Shown piece after piece: positions 25,076 to 33,749 of a stretch of 64,000 nucleotides of DNA (position 1 is the first letter of the stretch; every line of letters begins with the position of its first letter). Source of the DNA: Nonomuraea pusilla (GTDB lineage Bacteria; Actinomycetota; Actinomycetes; Streptosporangiales; Streptosporangiaceae). The stretch is from positions 1 to 64,000 of the forward strand of contig NZ_FOBF01000023.1 in the NCBI RefSeq assembly GCF_900109355.1, read 5' to 3'. A program made the position numbers and the translations under genes. The notes beneath the pieces are model-generated. The model saw nothing but the letters and a program-made list of their open reading frames with translations, ran no database searches and was not told the origin of the DNA.

Positions 25076-25947
25076 TGCTGCAGCGAGGTGTCTGGGGGGT
25101 CGTCGCGACGCCGTTCGCCGGGTCCACCTTCGACGTCGACGAGCAGAGCCTGGCCAGGCTCGTCGAGCACTACGACAAGGCGGGCGTGACCGGGCTGACC
25201 GTGCTCGGGGTGTTCGGGGAGGCCGCGCAGCTGTCCTCGGAGGAGCGGCGGACTGTGCTGGAGACCGTCGTCGACGCGGTCGAGCTGCCCCTGGTGGTCG
25301 GCGCCACCTCACTGGGCACCGCACCCGTGGTGGAGGAGGTGCGGCTCGCTCGGGAGGTCGCCGGCGATCGGCTGGCAGGCGCGATGGTGCAGGTGAACTC
25401 GGCCGACCCGCACGTGCTGGCCGGGCACCTGCGCGCGGTGCACGAGGCCACCGGAGCCGGCCTGGTGGTGCAGGACTATCCGCTGGCCAGCGGGGTGAGC
25501 ATCGGCACCGAGGCGCTGCTGGCCGCGCTGCGGGGCCTGGAGTTCGTGGTCGCGGTCAAGGCGGAGGCACCGCCGACGCCGGTCTCCGTGGCGGCGCTGA
25601 CGGCCACGCTGGACGTGCCCGTCTTCGGTGGCCTCGGCGGGCTCGGTCTGCTGGACGAGCTGGCCTGCGGCGCCGCGGGCGCGATGACCGGCTTCTCCTT
25701 CCCCGAAGGGCTCATCGCCTGCGTACGAGCCTGGCACGAGGGCGGCTACGAGGCGGCCAGGGAGGCGTGGCTGCCGTACCTGCCGCTGGTGAACTTCGAG
25801 CAGCAGGCCAGGGTGGCGCTGGCCATCCGCAAGGAGTGCCTGCGCCAGCGCGGCCTCTTCCTCGAATCGAGCGTGCGGCCTCCGGCGGCGTCCTTGCCCC
25901 CGGCTCTGCACGAGCAGCTCAAGCGGCATCTGGCGGCGGTGAAGTGA
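25075..25947 (+). CDS. Dihydrodipicolinate synthase-family aldolase/dehydratase
   Basis: 290 aa class I aldolase barrel. GVFGEAAQLS replaces the usual GTTGE; the Schiff-base Lys lies in VAVKAEAPPT and the catalytic Tyr in QDYPLASG. Family members cleave or dehydrate 2-keto acids (for example KDG aldolase, hydratase-aldolases) rather than making lysine when found in such operons. ATG 25075 shares its A with the previous TGA; GTG 25072 is an alternative. Predicted to release a pyruvate-type product and an aldehyde for the later dehydrogenase (inference). Confidence 0.85.
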   Translation: MLQRGVWGVVATPFAGSTFDVDEQSLARLVEHYDKAGVTGLTVLGVFGEAAQLSSEERRTVLETVVDAVELPLVVGATSLGTAPVVEEVRLAREVAGDRLAGAMVQVNSADPHVLAGHLRAVHEATGAGLVVQDYPLASGVSIGTEALLAALRGLEFVVAVKAEAPPTPVSVAALTATLDVPVFGGLGGLGLLDELACGAAGAMTGFSFPEGLIACVRAWHEGGYEAAREAWLPYLPLVNFEQQARVALAIRKECLRQRGLFLESSVRPPAASLPPALHEQLKRHLAAVK

Positions 25948-26708
25948 TGGACCTGGGACTCAAGGGCAGGACCGCGCTGGTGTGCGCCTCCACGGGGGGC
26001 CTCGGTGAGGCGACAGCCAGAACGCTGGCTCTCGAAGGGGCGCACGTCGTCGTGACGGGCCGCCGAGGCGAGCCGGCGCGCGCGGTCGCCGCCGAGTTGC
26101 CCGGCGCGACCGCTGTCGAAGCCGATCTGCTGGCTCCCGGTGGCGTCGAGAGCCTCGTCTCCGCCGCGGGCGAGGTGGACATCCTCGTGCTCAACGGTCC
26201 AGGCCCCAGACCGGGATCCGCCGCGGCGATGAGCGGCGAGGACCTGACGGCCGCGGTGGACGCGCTGGTCAGGCCGCACATCAAGCTCGTCTCCCTGCTC
26301 CTGCCGGGGATGCGGGCACGCGGCTGGGGCCGGATCCTCGCGATCGGGTCCAGCGGCGTCGTGGCTCCGCTCCCCAACCTGGCCCTGTCCAACCTCGGCA
26401 GATCCGCCCTCGCCGGCTATCTCAAGACGCTGGCCGCCGAGGTGGCGGCCGACGGAGTCACCGTCAACATGCTGCTGCCCGGCCGCATCGCCACCGCCCG
26501 CGTGGCGCAGCTCGACGCGGCCGCCGCCGAGCGTGACGGTCGGTCCGTCGCCGAGGTCGAGGCGGCCTCGCGCGCGGCCATCCCCGCAGGCAGGTACGGC
26601 AGGCCGGACGAGTTCGGCCAGGTGGCCGCCTTCCTCTGCGCCGAGCCCGCCTCCTACGTCACGGGCACCGCGCTGCGCTGCGACGGCGGCCTCGTCCGCA
26701 CCCTCTGA
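25947..26708 (+). CDS. Short-chain dehydrogenase with non-canonical active site
   Basis: 253 aa Rossmann protein. The cofactor loop reads ASTGGLGEATARTLA (SxGGxG variant). The usual Y-x3-K is replaced: PLPNLALSNLGRSALAGY aligns LSNLGR with YSASKA, as in the SDR subgroup around bacilysin-type and some 3-oxoacyl reductases. It therefore either uses other residues or is a specialised reductase/isomerase. C-terminal CDGGLVRTL is typical. ATG 25947 overlaps the aldolase stop by one base. Confidence 0.87.
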   Translation: MDLGLKGRTALVCASTGGLGEATARTLALEGAHVVVTGRRGEPARAVAAELPGATAVEADLLAPGGVESLVSAAGEVDILVLNGPGPRPGSAAAMSGEDLTAAVDALVRPHIKLVSLLLPGMRARGWGRILAIGSSGVVAPLPNLALSNLGRSALAGYLKTLAAEVAADGVTVNMLLPGRIATARVAQLDAAAAERDGRSVAEVEAASRAAIPAGRYGRPDEFGQVAAFLCAEPASYVTGTALRCDGGLVRTL

Positions 26709-26721
26709 TTGGAGCATCCCA

Positions 26722-28119
26722 GTGACCGACGTGCTGAACCTGATCGGGGGTGAGCGCGTGGGTGATCCCCAGGTCACCCGCCGCAACCCGGCCGACCCCG
26801 GCGACGTCGTCGCCGTGACCCCCTCCTCCGACGCCTCGGTCGTGGACGCGGCGCTCGCGGCGGCGGCCGAGGCGCAGGCCGCCTGGGCGGCCACGCCCGC
26901 GCCCGCGCGCGGCGCGATCCTGCTGGACGCCGCCGACCTGCTGCGCTCCCGGCACTCCGAGGTGGCCTCCGACCTCAGCCGTGAGGAGGGCAAGACCCTC
27001 GCCGAGGCGGAGGGGGAGGTCCGCCGCGCCATCGACGTGCTCCGCTTCTTCGGCTCGCTCGGCTGGCGCGGTTCGGGGGAGGTACTGCCGAGCGGGCTGC
27101 CCGGCACCATGGTCTTCACCCGGCGCGAGCCGCTCGGCGTCGCCGCGCTGATCACACCGTGGAACTTCCCGATCGCCATCCCCGCGTGGAAGCTGGCTCC
27201 CGCGCTGGTCACGGGCAACGCCGTGGTCGTCAAGCCGGCCGAGCTCACACCGCTTTCCTTCGCGCATCTGACCGACGCGCTCGTGGAGGCAGGGTTGCCC
27301 GCCGGAGTGCTGAACGTCGTGCACGGCAAGGGCTCGGTCGTCGGTGACGCCCTGGCCAGGGACGAGCGGGTGGCGGCACTCTCCTTCACCGGCTCCACCG
27401 GGGTCGGCCTGGGCCTGCACAGGATCCTCAGCGACCGCCGGGCACGAGTCCAGCTCGAGATGGGCGGCAAGAACGCCTACCTGATCCTGGACGACGCCGA
27501 CCCTCTTGCGGCCGCGAAGGTCGTCGCCGCCGGCGCCTTCAGCCTCACCGGGCAGGCGTGCACCGCGACCTCGCGGGTCTACTGCACGCCCGGCCTGCGG
27601 GAGGCGTTCCTCGACGCGCTGGCCGAGGAGGCCGAGTCGTACGTCATGGGCCCCGTGGTCAGTGAGCAGCAGCTCGCCGTGGACGTGGCCGGGATCGAGA
27701 CCGCCAGAGCGGAGGGCGCCACGATCGTCTCCGGCGGTGCGGCACCGTCGGGGCAGTTCCTCCGGCCGACGGTCCTCACCGGGCTCACCCACGAGTCCTC
27801 CGTGGTCCGCGACGAGATCTTCGGGCCGGTCGTGGCCGTACTCGGGGTCGACTCCTACGAGGAGGGCCTGGCCCGGGTGAACGACTCGCGTTACGGGCTC
27901 ACCGCCGGCATCTGCACCCGTGACCTGACCGCCGCCCACCACTTCGCCGCGCACGCCCAGGTCGGCGTGGTCAAGGTCAACCGCCCCACCACGGGCCTGG
28001 ACCTGAACGTGCCGTTCGGCGGGGTCAAGGACTCCTCCTCCAACACGTTCAGGGAGCAGGGGACCGCCGCGCTCGACTTCTACACGTGGAGCAAGACGGT
28101 CTACCTGGGACACGATTGA
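26722..28119 (+). CDS. NAD(P)-dependent aldehyde dehydrogenase
   Basis: 465 aa. Motifs PWNFPIAIPAWK, SFTGSTGVG, LEMGGKN with the general-base Glu, and GQACTATSRVY with the catalytic Cys. It is somewhat shorter than the usual 475-490 residues because of a trimmed loop after the Cys. GTG 26722 follows GGAG at 26711-26714. Last gene of the catabolic operon, probably oxidising the aldehyde released by the aldolase. Confidence 0.93.
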   Translation: MTDVLNLIGGERVGDPQVTRRNPADPGDVVAVTPSSDASVVDAALAAAAEAQAAWAATPAPARGAILLDAADLLRSRHSEVASDLSREEGKTLAEAEGEVRRAIDVLRFFGSLGWRGSGEVLPSGLPGTMVFTRREPLGVAALITPWNFPIAIPAWKLAPALVTGNAVVVKPAELTPLSFAHLTDALVEAGLPAGVLNVVHGKGSVVGDALARDERVAALSFTGSTGVGLGLHRILSDRRARVQLEMGGKNAYLILDDADPLAAAKVVAAGAFSLTGQACTATSRVYCTPGLREAFLDALAEEAESYVMGPVVSEQQLAVDVAGIETARAEGATIVSGGAAPSGQFLRPTVLTGLTHESSVVRDEIFGPVVAVLGVDSYEEGLARVNDSRYGLTAGICTRDLTAAHHFAAHAQVGVVKVNRPTTGLDLNVPFGGVKDSSSNTFREQGTAALDFYTWSKTVYLGHD

Positions 28120-28151
28120 CAGGAGGCGGGCGGCTCGACAGCCGTCAGCGA

Positions 28152-28922
28152 TCAGGCTCCGGGGTCCGCGGGTGGGGGTGTGCGGCGGAGCAGGTACGTG
28201 TCCATGATCCAGCCCTTGTCCTCCCTGGCCTGGCTGCGGAGGTCACGGATGCGGTCGGCGACCTCGGGTACCGGGCCGGAGACCAGGATCTCGTCCGGGG
28301 TGCCGAGGTAGGCGCCCCAGTGGATGTGGACGTCGGGGCCGAGGCCGGCGAAGGAGCAGTGGGCGTCCAGCATGACGACGACGTCGTCGGCCGTGAGGCC
28401 CTCCTCGGCGAGGCGGCGGCCGGTGGTGAGGTGGACGGGCCTGGCCACCCGGGTGAGGCTGGTGCGGTGGGCGGCGGTCAGGGCGGCGATGCTGCTGATG
28501 CCCGGGATGACCTGGTAGTCGAAGGTGACCTGGCCGCGGTCGAGCACCTCCTCCAAGATGGCGAGGGTGCTGTCGTACACGCCGGGGTCGCCCCAGACGA
28601 GGAACGCGCCGGTCTCGCCGTCGCGCAGCTCGTCCCGGATGAGTTGTTCGAAGACCTGGGAGCGGCGCGAGCGCCAGTCCTCGACGGCCTCGGCGTAGGC
28701 GGACGCGGACCTGTCGCGTTCGGGGTCGCGGGCCTCGACGACCCGGTACGTCCCGCGCCCGTGGGCGTCGATGAGGTCCTGGCGGAGGCGTACGAGTTCC
28801 TGCTTGGCCTCGCCCTTGTCCACGAGGAAGAACACGTCGGCCACGCCGATGGCCTTCGCTCCCTGGAGGGTGAGGTGGTCGGGGTCGCCGGCGCCGATGC
28901 CGATCACGAGGAGCCGCTTCAC
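28152..28922 (-). CDS. cobF: Precorrin-6A synthase (deacetylating)
   Basis: 256 aa SAM-dependent methyltransferase that methylates C1 with loss of the acetyl group, an aerobic-pathway step. LLVIGIGAGDPDHLTLQGA binds SAM, followed by VFFLVDKGEAKQELVRLR, typical of CobF, and GDPGVYDSTLAIL. GTG 28922 is the chosen start; no clear ribosome site is visible, so the message may be leaderless. Divergent from the PPOX-cobL-cobM-cobK operon with a 55-base spacer, and convergent to the aldehyde dehydrogenase gene. Confidence 0.93.
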   Translation of the reverse strand: MKRLLVIGIGAGDPDHLTLQGAKAIGVADVFFLVDKGEAKQELVRLRQDLIDAHGRGTYRVVEARDPERDRSASAYAEAVEDWRSRRSQVFEQLIRDELRDGETGAFLVWGDPGVYDSTLAILEEVLDRGQVTFDYQVIPGISSIAALTAAHRTSLTRVARPVHLTTGRRLAEEGLTADDVVVMLDAHCSFAGLGPDVHIHWGAYLGTPDEILVSGPVPEVADRIRDLRSQAREDKGWIMDTYLLRRTPPPADPGA

Positions 28923-28977
28923 GGGTAAGAGTGTGCCAGAGCATACGATATTGCCTCGCTGATCCCCGAGGAGGCAT

Positions 28978-29373
28978 GTGAACCTGGTTGAGCGCGGTGA
29001 CGGTTTTGCCGAGTTCTGGCGGGAGCGGCACCTGTGCACGCTGTCCACGGTCAGGCCCGACGGCTCGCCGCACGTCGTACCGGTCGGCGCCACCCTGGAC
29101 CTGCACGCGGGCGTCGCCCGCGTGATCACCTCGGGCGGCTCGCGCAAGGCGCGGCTCGTCGCCGCCGCGGGCCCCGAGGGGGCGAAGGTGGCGCTCTGCC
29201 AGGTGGACGGGCGCCGCTGGTCCACGCTGGAAGGGCTGGCCGTGGTGCGTGCCGAGGCGGACCAGGTGGCCGACGCCGAACGCCGCTACGCCGAGCGCTA
29301 CCGGGCGCCCCGGCCGAACCCCGCCCGGGTCGTCCTGGAGATCCGGGTGACCCGCGTCCTGGGCAACGCGTGA
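28978..29373 (+). CDS. PPOX-class flavin/F420-dependent oxidoreductase
   Basis: 131 aa split-barrel protein: HLCTLSTVRPDGSPHVVPVGATLD followed by SGGSRKARLV, the flavin/F420 phosphate-binding pattern of the pyridoxamine-oxidase-like superfamily. GTG 28978 with GAGG upstream. The last four bases overlap the cobL start, so it is made with the cobalamin genes; its role in corrin synthesis is unknown. It may act on a corrinoid, flavin or F420 intermediate. Confidence 0.85.
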   Translation: MNLVERGDGFAEFWRERHLCTLSTVRPDGSPHVVPVGATLDLHAGVARVITSGGSRKARLVAAAGPEGAKVALCQVDGRRWSTLEGLAVVRAEADQVADAERRYAERYRAPRPNPARVVLEIRVTRVLGNA

Positions 29374-30590
29374 TCACGGTCGTCGGGATCGGCGCCGACG
29401 GCTGGGACGGCCTCGCCGGCCCCTCGCGCGACGCGATCCTCGCCGCCGGCGTCCTGATGGGCGGGCGCAGGCAGCTCGACCTCGTGCCGCCGTCGCCCGC
29501 CGAACGGGTGCCCTGGCCCTCGCCGCTGCTGCCCGCGCTGCCGGGGCTCGTGGAGGCGTACGCGGGGCGCGAGGTGTGCGTGCTGGCGAGCGGCGACCCC
29601 ATGTTCTTCGGCATCGGCTCCACCCTCGTCCGGCTGGTCGGCGCGGAACGGGTGCGGGTGCTGCCGCACGTCTCCTCGCTCGCGCTGGCCTGCGCCAGGC
29701 TCGGCTGGCCCGTGGAGGACGTCCGGGTGGTCAGCCTGGTCGGCCGCCCGGCCGCCGCGCTGAACGCGGCCGTCCTGCCCGGCCGCCGCGTCCTCGTGCT
29801 CGGCGCCGACCGGGGCTCCCCGTCGGTGGTGGCCGGGCTGCTCACCGGCCGAGGGTACGGGCCGAGCCGCCTGACCGTGCTGGCGGACCTGGGCGCGCCT
29901 GGCGAGGCGGTCGTCCGCGGCACCGCCGAGAGCTGGACGGACCCCGCCCCTTCCGCGCTGAACGTGATCGCCGTCGAGTGCGTGGCCGGGCCCGGCGCGG
30001 CGCCGCTGCCGCTCGTGCCGGGACTGCCGGACACCGCGTACGAGCACGACGGGCAGCTCACCAAGCGGGAGGTGCGCGCCGTCAGCCTGTCGCGGCTCGC
30101 TCCGCTGCCCGGCGAGCTGCTGTGGGACGTCGGCGCGGGCGCGGGCAGCGTCGCGATCGAATGGCTGCGCAGCGACCCGTCCTGCCGGGCCGTCGCCGTG
30201 GAGAGCAGGGCCGACCGGGCCGCCGCCGTCCGGCGCAACGCCGACGCGCTGGGGGCGCCGTCGCTGCGCGTGGTCGAAGGACGGGCCCCGGCGGCGCTGG
30301 ACGGGCTGCCCGACCCTGACGCGGTGTTCGTCGGCGGCGGGGCGACCGCGCCCGGCCTGCTGGAACACTGCTGGGAGGCGCTGCGGCCCGGAGGCAGGCT
30401 CGTGGTCAACGCCGTCACGGTCGAGTCGGAGGCGGTCGTCGCCGGCTGGTACGCCAGGCTCGGCGGCGACCTCGTACGGGTGTCGGTGCAGCGGGGGTCG
30501 CCGGTGGGCGGCTTCACCGGGTGGCGGGCCATGATGCCGGTGACCGTCTGGTCGGTCACCAGACCTGGCGCGAGAGGGGATGAGGCGTGA
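29370..30590 (+). CDS. cobL: Precorrin-6Y C5,15-methyltransferase (decarboxylating)
   Basis: 406 aa fusion. Residues 1-200 are the CbiE-type tetrapyrrole methylase (VVGIGADGWDGL, LASGDPMFFGIG); residues 205-400 are the CbiT-type Rossmann methyltransferase/decarboxylase (LWDVGAGAGSVAIEW, DAVFVGGGAT). GTG 29370 overlaps the PPOX stop, and the stop overlaps the cobM start. Confidence 0.95.
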   Translation: MITVVGIGADGWDGLAGPSRDAILAAGVLMGGRRQLDLVPPSPAERVPWPSPLLPALPGLVEAYAGREVCVLASGDPMFFGIGSTLVRLVGAERVRVLPHVSSLALACARLGWPVEDVRVVSLVGRPAAALNAAVLPGRRVLVLGADRGSPSVVAGLLTGRGYGPSRLTVLADLGAPGEAVVRGTAESWTDPAPSALNVIAVECVAGPGAAPLPLVPGLPDTAYEHDGQLTKREVRAVSLSRLAPLPGELLWDVGAGAGSVAIEWLRSDPSCRAVAVESRADRAAAVRRNADALGAPSLRVVEGRAPAALDGLPDPDAVFVGGGATAPGLLEHCWEALRPGGRLVVNAVTVESEAVVAGWYARLGGDLVRVSVQRGSPVGGFTGWRAMMPVTVWSVTRPGARGDEA

Positions 30591-31330
30591 CCGTCTTCTT
30601 CGTAGGGGCGGGTCCGGGCGCGGCCGACCTGATCACCGTGCGGGGGCTGCGGGTGCTGCGGTCGTCGCCCGTCTGCCTGTACGCCGGGTCGCTGGTGCCG
30701 CGCGAACTGCTCGACTCCTGCCCCGAGGGCGCGAGGCTCGTCGACACCGCGAACCTCACCCTGGACGAGATCGTCGCCGAGCTGGCCGCCGCGCACCGGG
30801 CCGGGCTCGACGTGGCCAGGCTGCACTCGGGCGACCCGTCGGTGTTCAGCGCCATGGCGGAGCAGCTGCGGCGGCTCGACGCGCTCGGCGTGCCGTACGA
30901 GGTGGTGCCCGGCGTGCCCGCCTTCGCCGCGGCCGCCGCCTCGCTGGGCAGGGAGCTGACCGTGCCCGGCGTCGGGCAGACCGTGATCCTCACCCGTACG
31001 TCGGCCAGGGCCACCCCGATGCCGGACGGCGAGGACCTGGCGACCCTGTCGGCGAGCCGGGCCACCCTGGTGCTGCACCTGGCCGTGCAGCGGATCGAGG
31101 CGGTCGTGGACGAGCTGCTGCCCTCGTACGGGGCCGACTGCCCGGTGGCCGTGGTGGCGCGGGCGAGCAGGGAGGACGAGGTGATCCTGCGCGGCACGCT
31201 GGCCGACATCGCGGGACGGGTCCGCGAGGCGGGCGTGCGGCGGACGGCGGTGATCGTGGTGGGGCGGGTGCTGTCGGCGTCGGAGTTCCCCGACAGCCAC
31301 CTCTACAGCGCGGCCAGGCCGCGCGCATGA
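30587..31330 (+). CDS. cobM: Precorrin-4 C11-methyltransferase
   Basis: 247 aa tetrapyrrole methylase. VFFVGAGPGAADLITVRG at the N-terminus, LHSGDPSVFSAMAEQL and TRTSARATPMPDGEDL (the TPMP loop is CobM-specific). GTG 30587 overlaps the cobL stop (GTGA) and the stop overlaps the cobK ATG. Confidence 0.95.
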   Translation: MTVFFVGAGPGAADLITVRGLRVLRSSPVCLYAGSLVPRELLDSCPEGARLVDTANLTLDEIVAELAAAHRAGLDVARLHSGDPSVFSAMAEQLRRLDALGVPYEVVPGVPAFAAAAASLGRELTVPGVGQTVILTRTSARATPMPDGEDLATLSASRATLVLHLAVQRIEAVVDELLPSYGADCPVAVVARASREDEVILRGTLADIAGRVREAGVRRTAVIVVGRVLSASEFPDSHLYSAARPRA

Positions 31331-32202
31331 GGGACGTGGCGCCGCCCGCGGGCAGGCACGGGCGGCCCGTGCTGATCCTGGGCGGCACGGCCGAGGCGCG
31401 GGCGCTGGCCGCCGAGCTGGACGCGGCCGGGGTGCGGGTCGTGTCGTCGCTGGCCGGGCGGGTGACGAACCCGCGGCTTCCCGTCGGCGAGGTGCGCGAG
31501 GGCGGCTTCGGCGGTCCTGAGGGGCTGGCGGCGTGGCTGGCGGCCGAGGACGTCGCGGCGATGGTCGACGCGACGCACCCGTTCGCCGCCCGGATGACCG
31601 CGTCGGCCGCGAGCGCCGCCCGCGCGACCGGGGTGCCGCTGCTGGTGCTGCGGCGTCCGGGCTGGCGCGAGGAGCCCGGCGACGCCTGGCACCGCACCGG
31701 GTCACTGGAAGAGGCCGCCGCCCTGCTCCGGCAGCGGGCACGACTCGCGGGAGCCGGGCCGGAGCGGGCCGACCGGCCGCCGGTACGCCTCCCGGGAGCC
31801 GGGCCGGAGCGGGCCGACCGGCCGTCCCCGCTGCTCCGGGTGTTCCTGACGACGGGGCGGCGGAGCCTGCCGGCGTTCTCCGGGCTGGACGGGGTGTGGT
31901 TCCTGGCCAGGTCGGTGGACCCGCCGGAGCCGCCGGTGCCCGCGAACGTCCACGTGCTGCTCGACCGGGGGCCGTACACGGTGGAGGGGGAGCGGGCGCT
32001 CATCCGGGAGCACCGGCTGGACGTGCTCGTCACCAAGGACAGCGGCGGCGACATGACGCGGGCGAAGCTCGTCGCGGCCCGGGAGCTGGGCCTCCCCGTG
32101 GTCATGGTGGACCGCCCGCCGCTGCCGCCCGGCGTCAGGCTCGTGGGCACGGCGGCGGAGGCCGCCCGCTGGGCCCGCCACCACGCCGCCCCCGGCCCCT
32201 GA
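31327..32202 (+). CDS. cobK: Precorrin-6A reductase
   Basis: 291 aa NADPH-dependent reductase. ILGGTAEARALAAEL binds the cofactor; MVDATHPFAARMTASA and VTKDSGGDMTRAKL are CobK signatures. It is longer than the usual 245-260 residues because of an in-frame insert (about residues 137-168) made of two copies of a GAGPERADRP unit, a recent duplication at DNA level. ATG 31327 overlaps the cobM stop. Confidence 0.93.
   Translation: MRDVAPPAGRHGRPVLILGGTAEARALAAELDAAGVRVVSSLAGRVTNPRLPVGEVREGGFGGPEGLAAWLAAEDVAAMVDATHPFAARMTASAASAARATGVPLLVLRRPGWREEPGDAWHRTGSLEEAAALLRQRARLAGAGPERADRPPVRLPGAGPERADRPSPLLRVFLTTGRRSLPAFSGLDGVWFLARSVDPPEPPVPANVHVLLDRGPYTVEGERALIREHRLDVLVTKDSGGDMTRAKLVAARELGLPVVMVDRPPLPPGVRLVGTAAEAARWARHHAAPGP
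31748..31824. repeat. Tandem 32-base direct repeat inside cobK
   Basis: The segment 31748-31779 recurs as 31793-31824, period 45 bases (15 codons), keeping the frame and encoding two GAGPERADRP units. It inserts a Pro/Arg-rich loop into CobK. The arms look identical, so the duplication is young. Confidence 0.8.
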
Positions 32203-32214
32203 CACCGGGGCCCC

Positions 32215-32251
32215 GCGCCTGCTCCGGGCATCCGCGAAGGCGGCCAGGCGC
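32215..32251. terminator. Hairpin between convergent cobK and cobIJ
   Basis: GCGCCTG at 32215-32221 pairs with CAGGCGC at 32245-32251 in the 63-base space between the two convergent stops. Possible bidirectional terminator without a U-tract. Confidence 0.35.
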
Positions 32252-32265
32252 CCCGCGGAGGCGGG

Positions 32266-33747
32266 TCATGGGTAGCGGCGGGGGGTGTAGACGAGGCCGT
32301 GCGGGCCGACCCGGGTCGTCGAGGAGCCGATGATGAGCAGGCAGCGCATGTCCACCAGGGCCGGGTCAAGCTCGCCCAGCGTCGTGACGGTGAGGCTCTC
32401 GCCGGAGCCGCCGACGTCGCGTCCGATCACCACGGGCGTGGCCGGGTCGCGGTGTTCGAGCAGCAGGTCGCGGGCGGCGGCCATCTGCCACGTACGGCTG
32501 CGCGACGCCGGGTTGTAGATCGCGAGCACCAGGTCGGCACGAGCGGCGGCGGTCAGCCTGGCGGCCACCACGTCCCACGGCTTGAGCAGGTCCGACAGCG
32601 ACAGAACGCAGTAGTCGTGGCCGAGGGGCGCCCCGGCGCGGCTCGCGACCGCCTGCGCGGCCGTGAGCCCGGGGACGACGCGTACCGGCACGTCCGGGAA
32701 GTTTTCGGCTGCTTCGAGCACGGCGCTCGCCATGGCGAACACCCCGGGGTCGCCCGACGACACCACGGCGACCCGCGCGCCTCCCCTGGCCAGCTCCAGC
32801 GCGTGCCTGGCCCGTTCCGCCTCGACCCGGTTGTCGGTGCGGTGCCGCGTCTGGCGCGGGTTCGGCGGCACCCGGTCCACGTACGGGCCGTAGCCGACCA
32901 GGTCGGTGGCGGCGGCGAGCGCCTCCTGCGCCTCCGGCGTCAGCCAGGGCCGCCCGGCCGGTCCGAGGCCCACCACCGTCACCTCGCCGGAGGCGGCCAC
33001 GACCGGGGGCGGCGGCGTGAAGGTGCGCTCGGCCGGGCTCGGCAGCAGGGCCAGCGAGAAGTACGGCACCCCCTCGGGATCGACGTCCTTGAGCGGGGCG
33101 ACCCGCTCGCCGCCCATGGTGGCGCGCTCGACGTACCAGGCGTCGTCGAGCCGCCCGGCGTCGGCGAGGGCGTCGCGCACCTTCCCGAACGTCCTGCCGA
33201 GCTTGAGCACGGCCGCCGAGTCGGTGGCGCGCAGCCGCTCGGCGAGCGCCCCGGCGGGCAGCGTGCCGGGCAGGACGGTGAGCACCTCGTCGCGCTCCAC
33301 CAGGGGGCGTCCGAGCACGGCCGACGCCGCGCTGACCGACGTCACCCCCGGCACCACCTCGGTCGGGTATCGGTGGGCGAGCCGCTTGTGCATGTGCATG
33401 TACGAGCCGTAGAAGAGCGGGTCGCCTTCGGCGAGCACCACCACGGTGCGTCCGGCGTCGAGGTGGGCGGCCAGCCGGGCGGCGCAGTCGGCGTAGAAGT
33501 CGTCCAGCGCCCCCTGGTAGCCGCCCGGGTGGTCGGTGGTCTCGGTGGTGACCGGGTACAGCAGCAGTTCCTCGGTCTGCCCCTCCCGCAGGTACGGCGC
33601 CGCGATGGAGCGGGCGATGCTGCGGCCGTGCCTGGCCGCGTGGTAGGCGACGACGTCGGCCTCGCCGATGAGCCTGGCGGCCTTGACCGTGACCAGTTCG
33701 GGGTCGCCGGGCCCCAGCCCCACCCCGTACAGCCGTCCCTCACCCAT
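32266..33747 (-). CDS. cobIJ: Precorrin-2 C20- / precorrin-3B C17-methyltransferase fusion
   Basis: 493 aa, two tetrapyrrole methylases in one chain. Residues 1-240 are CobI (YGVGLGPGDPELVTVKA, LAEGDPLFYGSYMHMHKRL); residues 250-490 are CobJ (VTVVGLGPAGRPWLTPEA, VSSGDPGVFAMASAVLE, YNPASRSRTWQ). The fusion is common in actinomycetes. ATG 33747 is chosen because GAGGTGG lies six to seven bases upstream; GTG 33753, overlapping the cobH stop, is the alternative. Third gene of the leftward cobG-cobH-cobIJ operon. Confidence 0.95.
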   Translation of the reverse strand: MGEGRLYGVGLGPGDPELVTVKAARLIGEADVVAYHAARHGRSIARSIAAPYLREGQTEELLLYPVTTETTDHPGGYQGALDDFYADCAARLAAHLDAGRTVVVLAEGDPLFYGSYMHMHKRLAHRYPTEVVPGVTSVSAASAVLGRPLVERDEVLTVLPGTLPAGALAERLRATDSAAVLKLGRTFGKVRDALADAGRLDDAWYVERATMGGERVAPLKDVDPEGVPYFSLALLPSPAERTFTPPPPVVAASGEVTVVGLGPAGRPWLTPEAQEALAAATDLVGYGPYVDRVPPNPRQTRHRTDNRVEAERARHALELARGGARVAVVSSGDPGVFAMASAVLEAAENFPDVPVRVVPGLTAAQAVASRAGAPLGHDYCVLSLSDLLKPWDVVAARLTAAARADLVLAIYNPASRSRTWQMAAARDLLLEHRDPATPVVIGRDVGGSGESLTVTTLGELDPALVDMRCLLIIGSSTTRVGPHGLVYTPRRYP

Positions 33748-33749
33748 GA

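Noticed and set aside
28120-28151. Terminator between aldehyde dehydrogenase and cobF
   Set aside because: Only a five-base CGGCT/AGCCG stem with a four-base loop; too weak to list as a feature.
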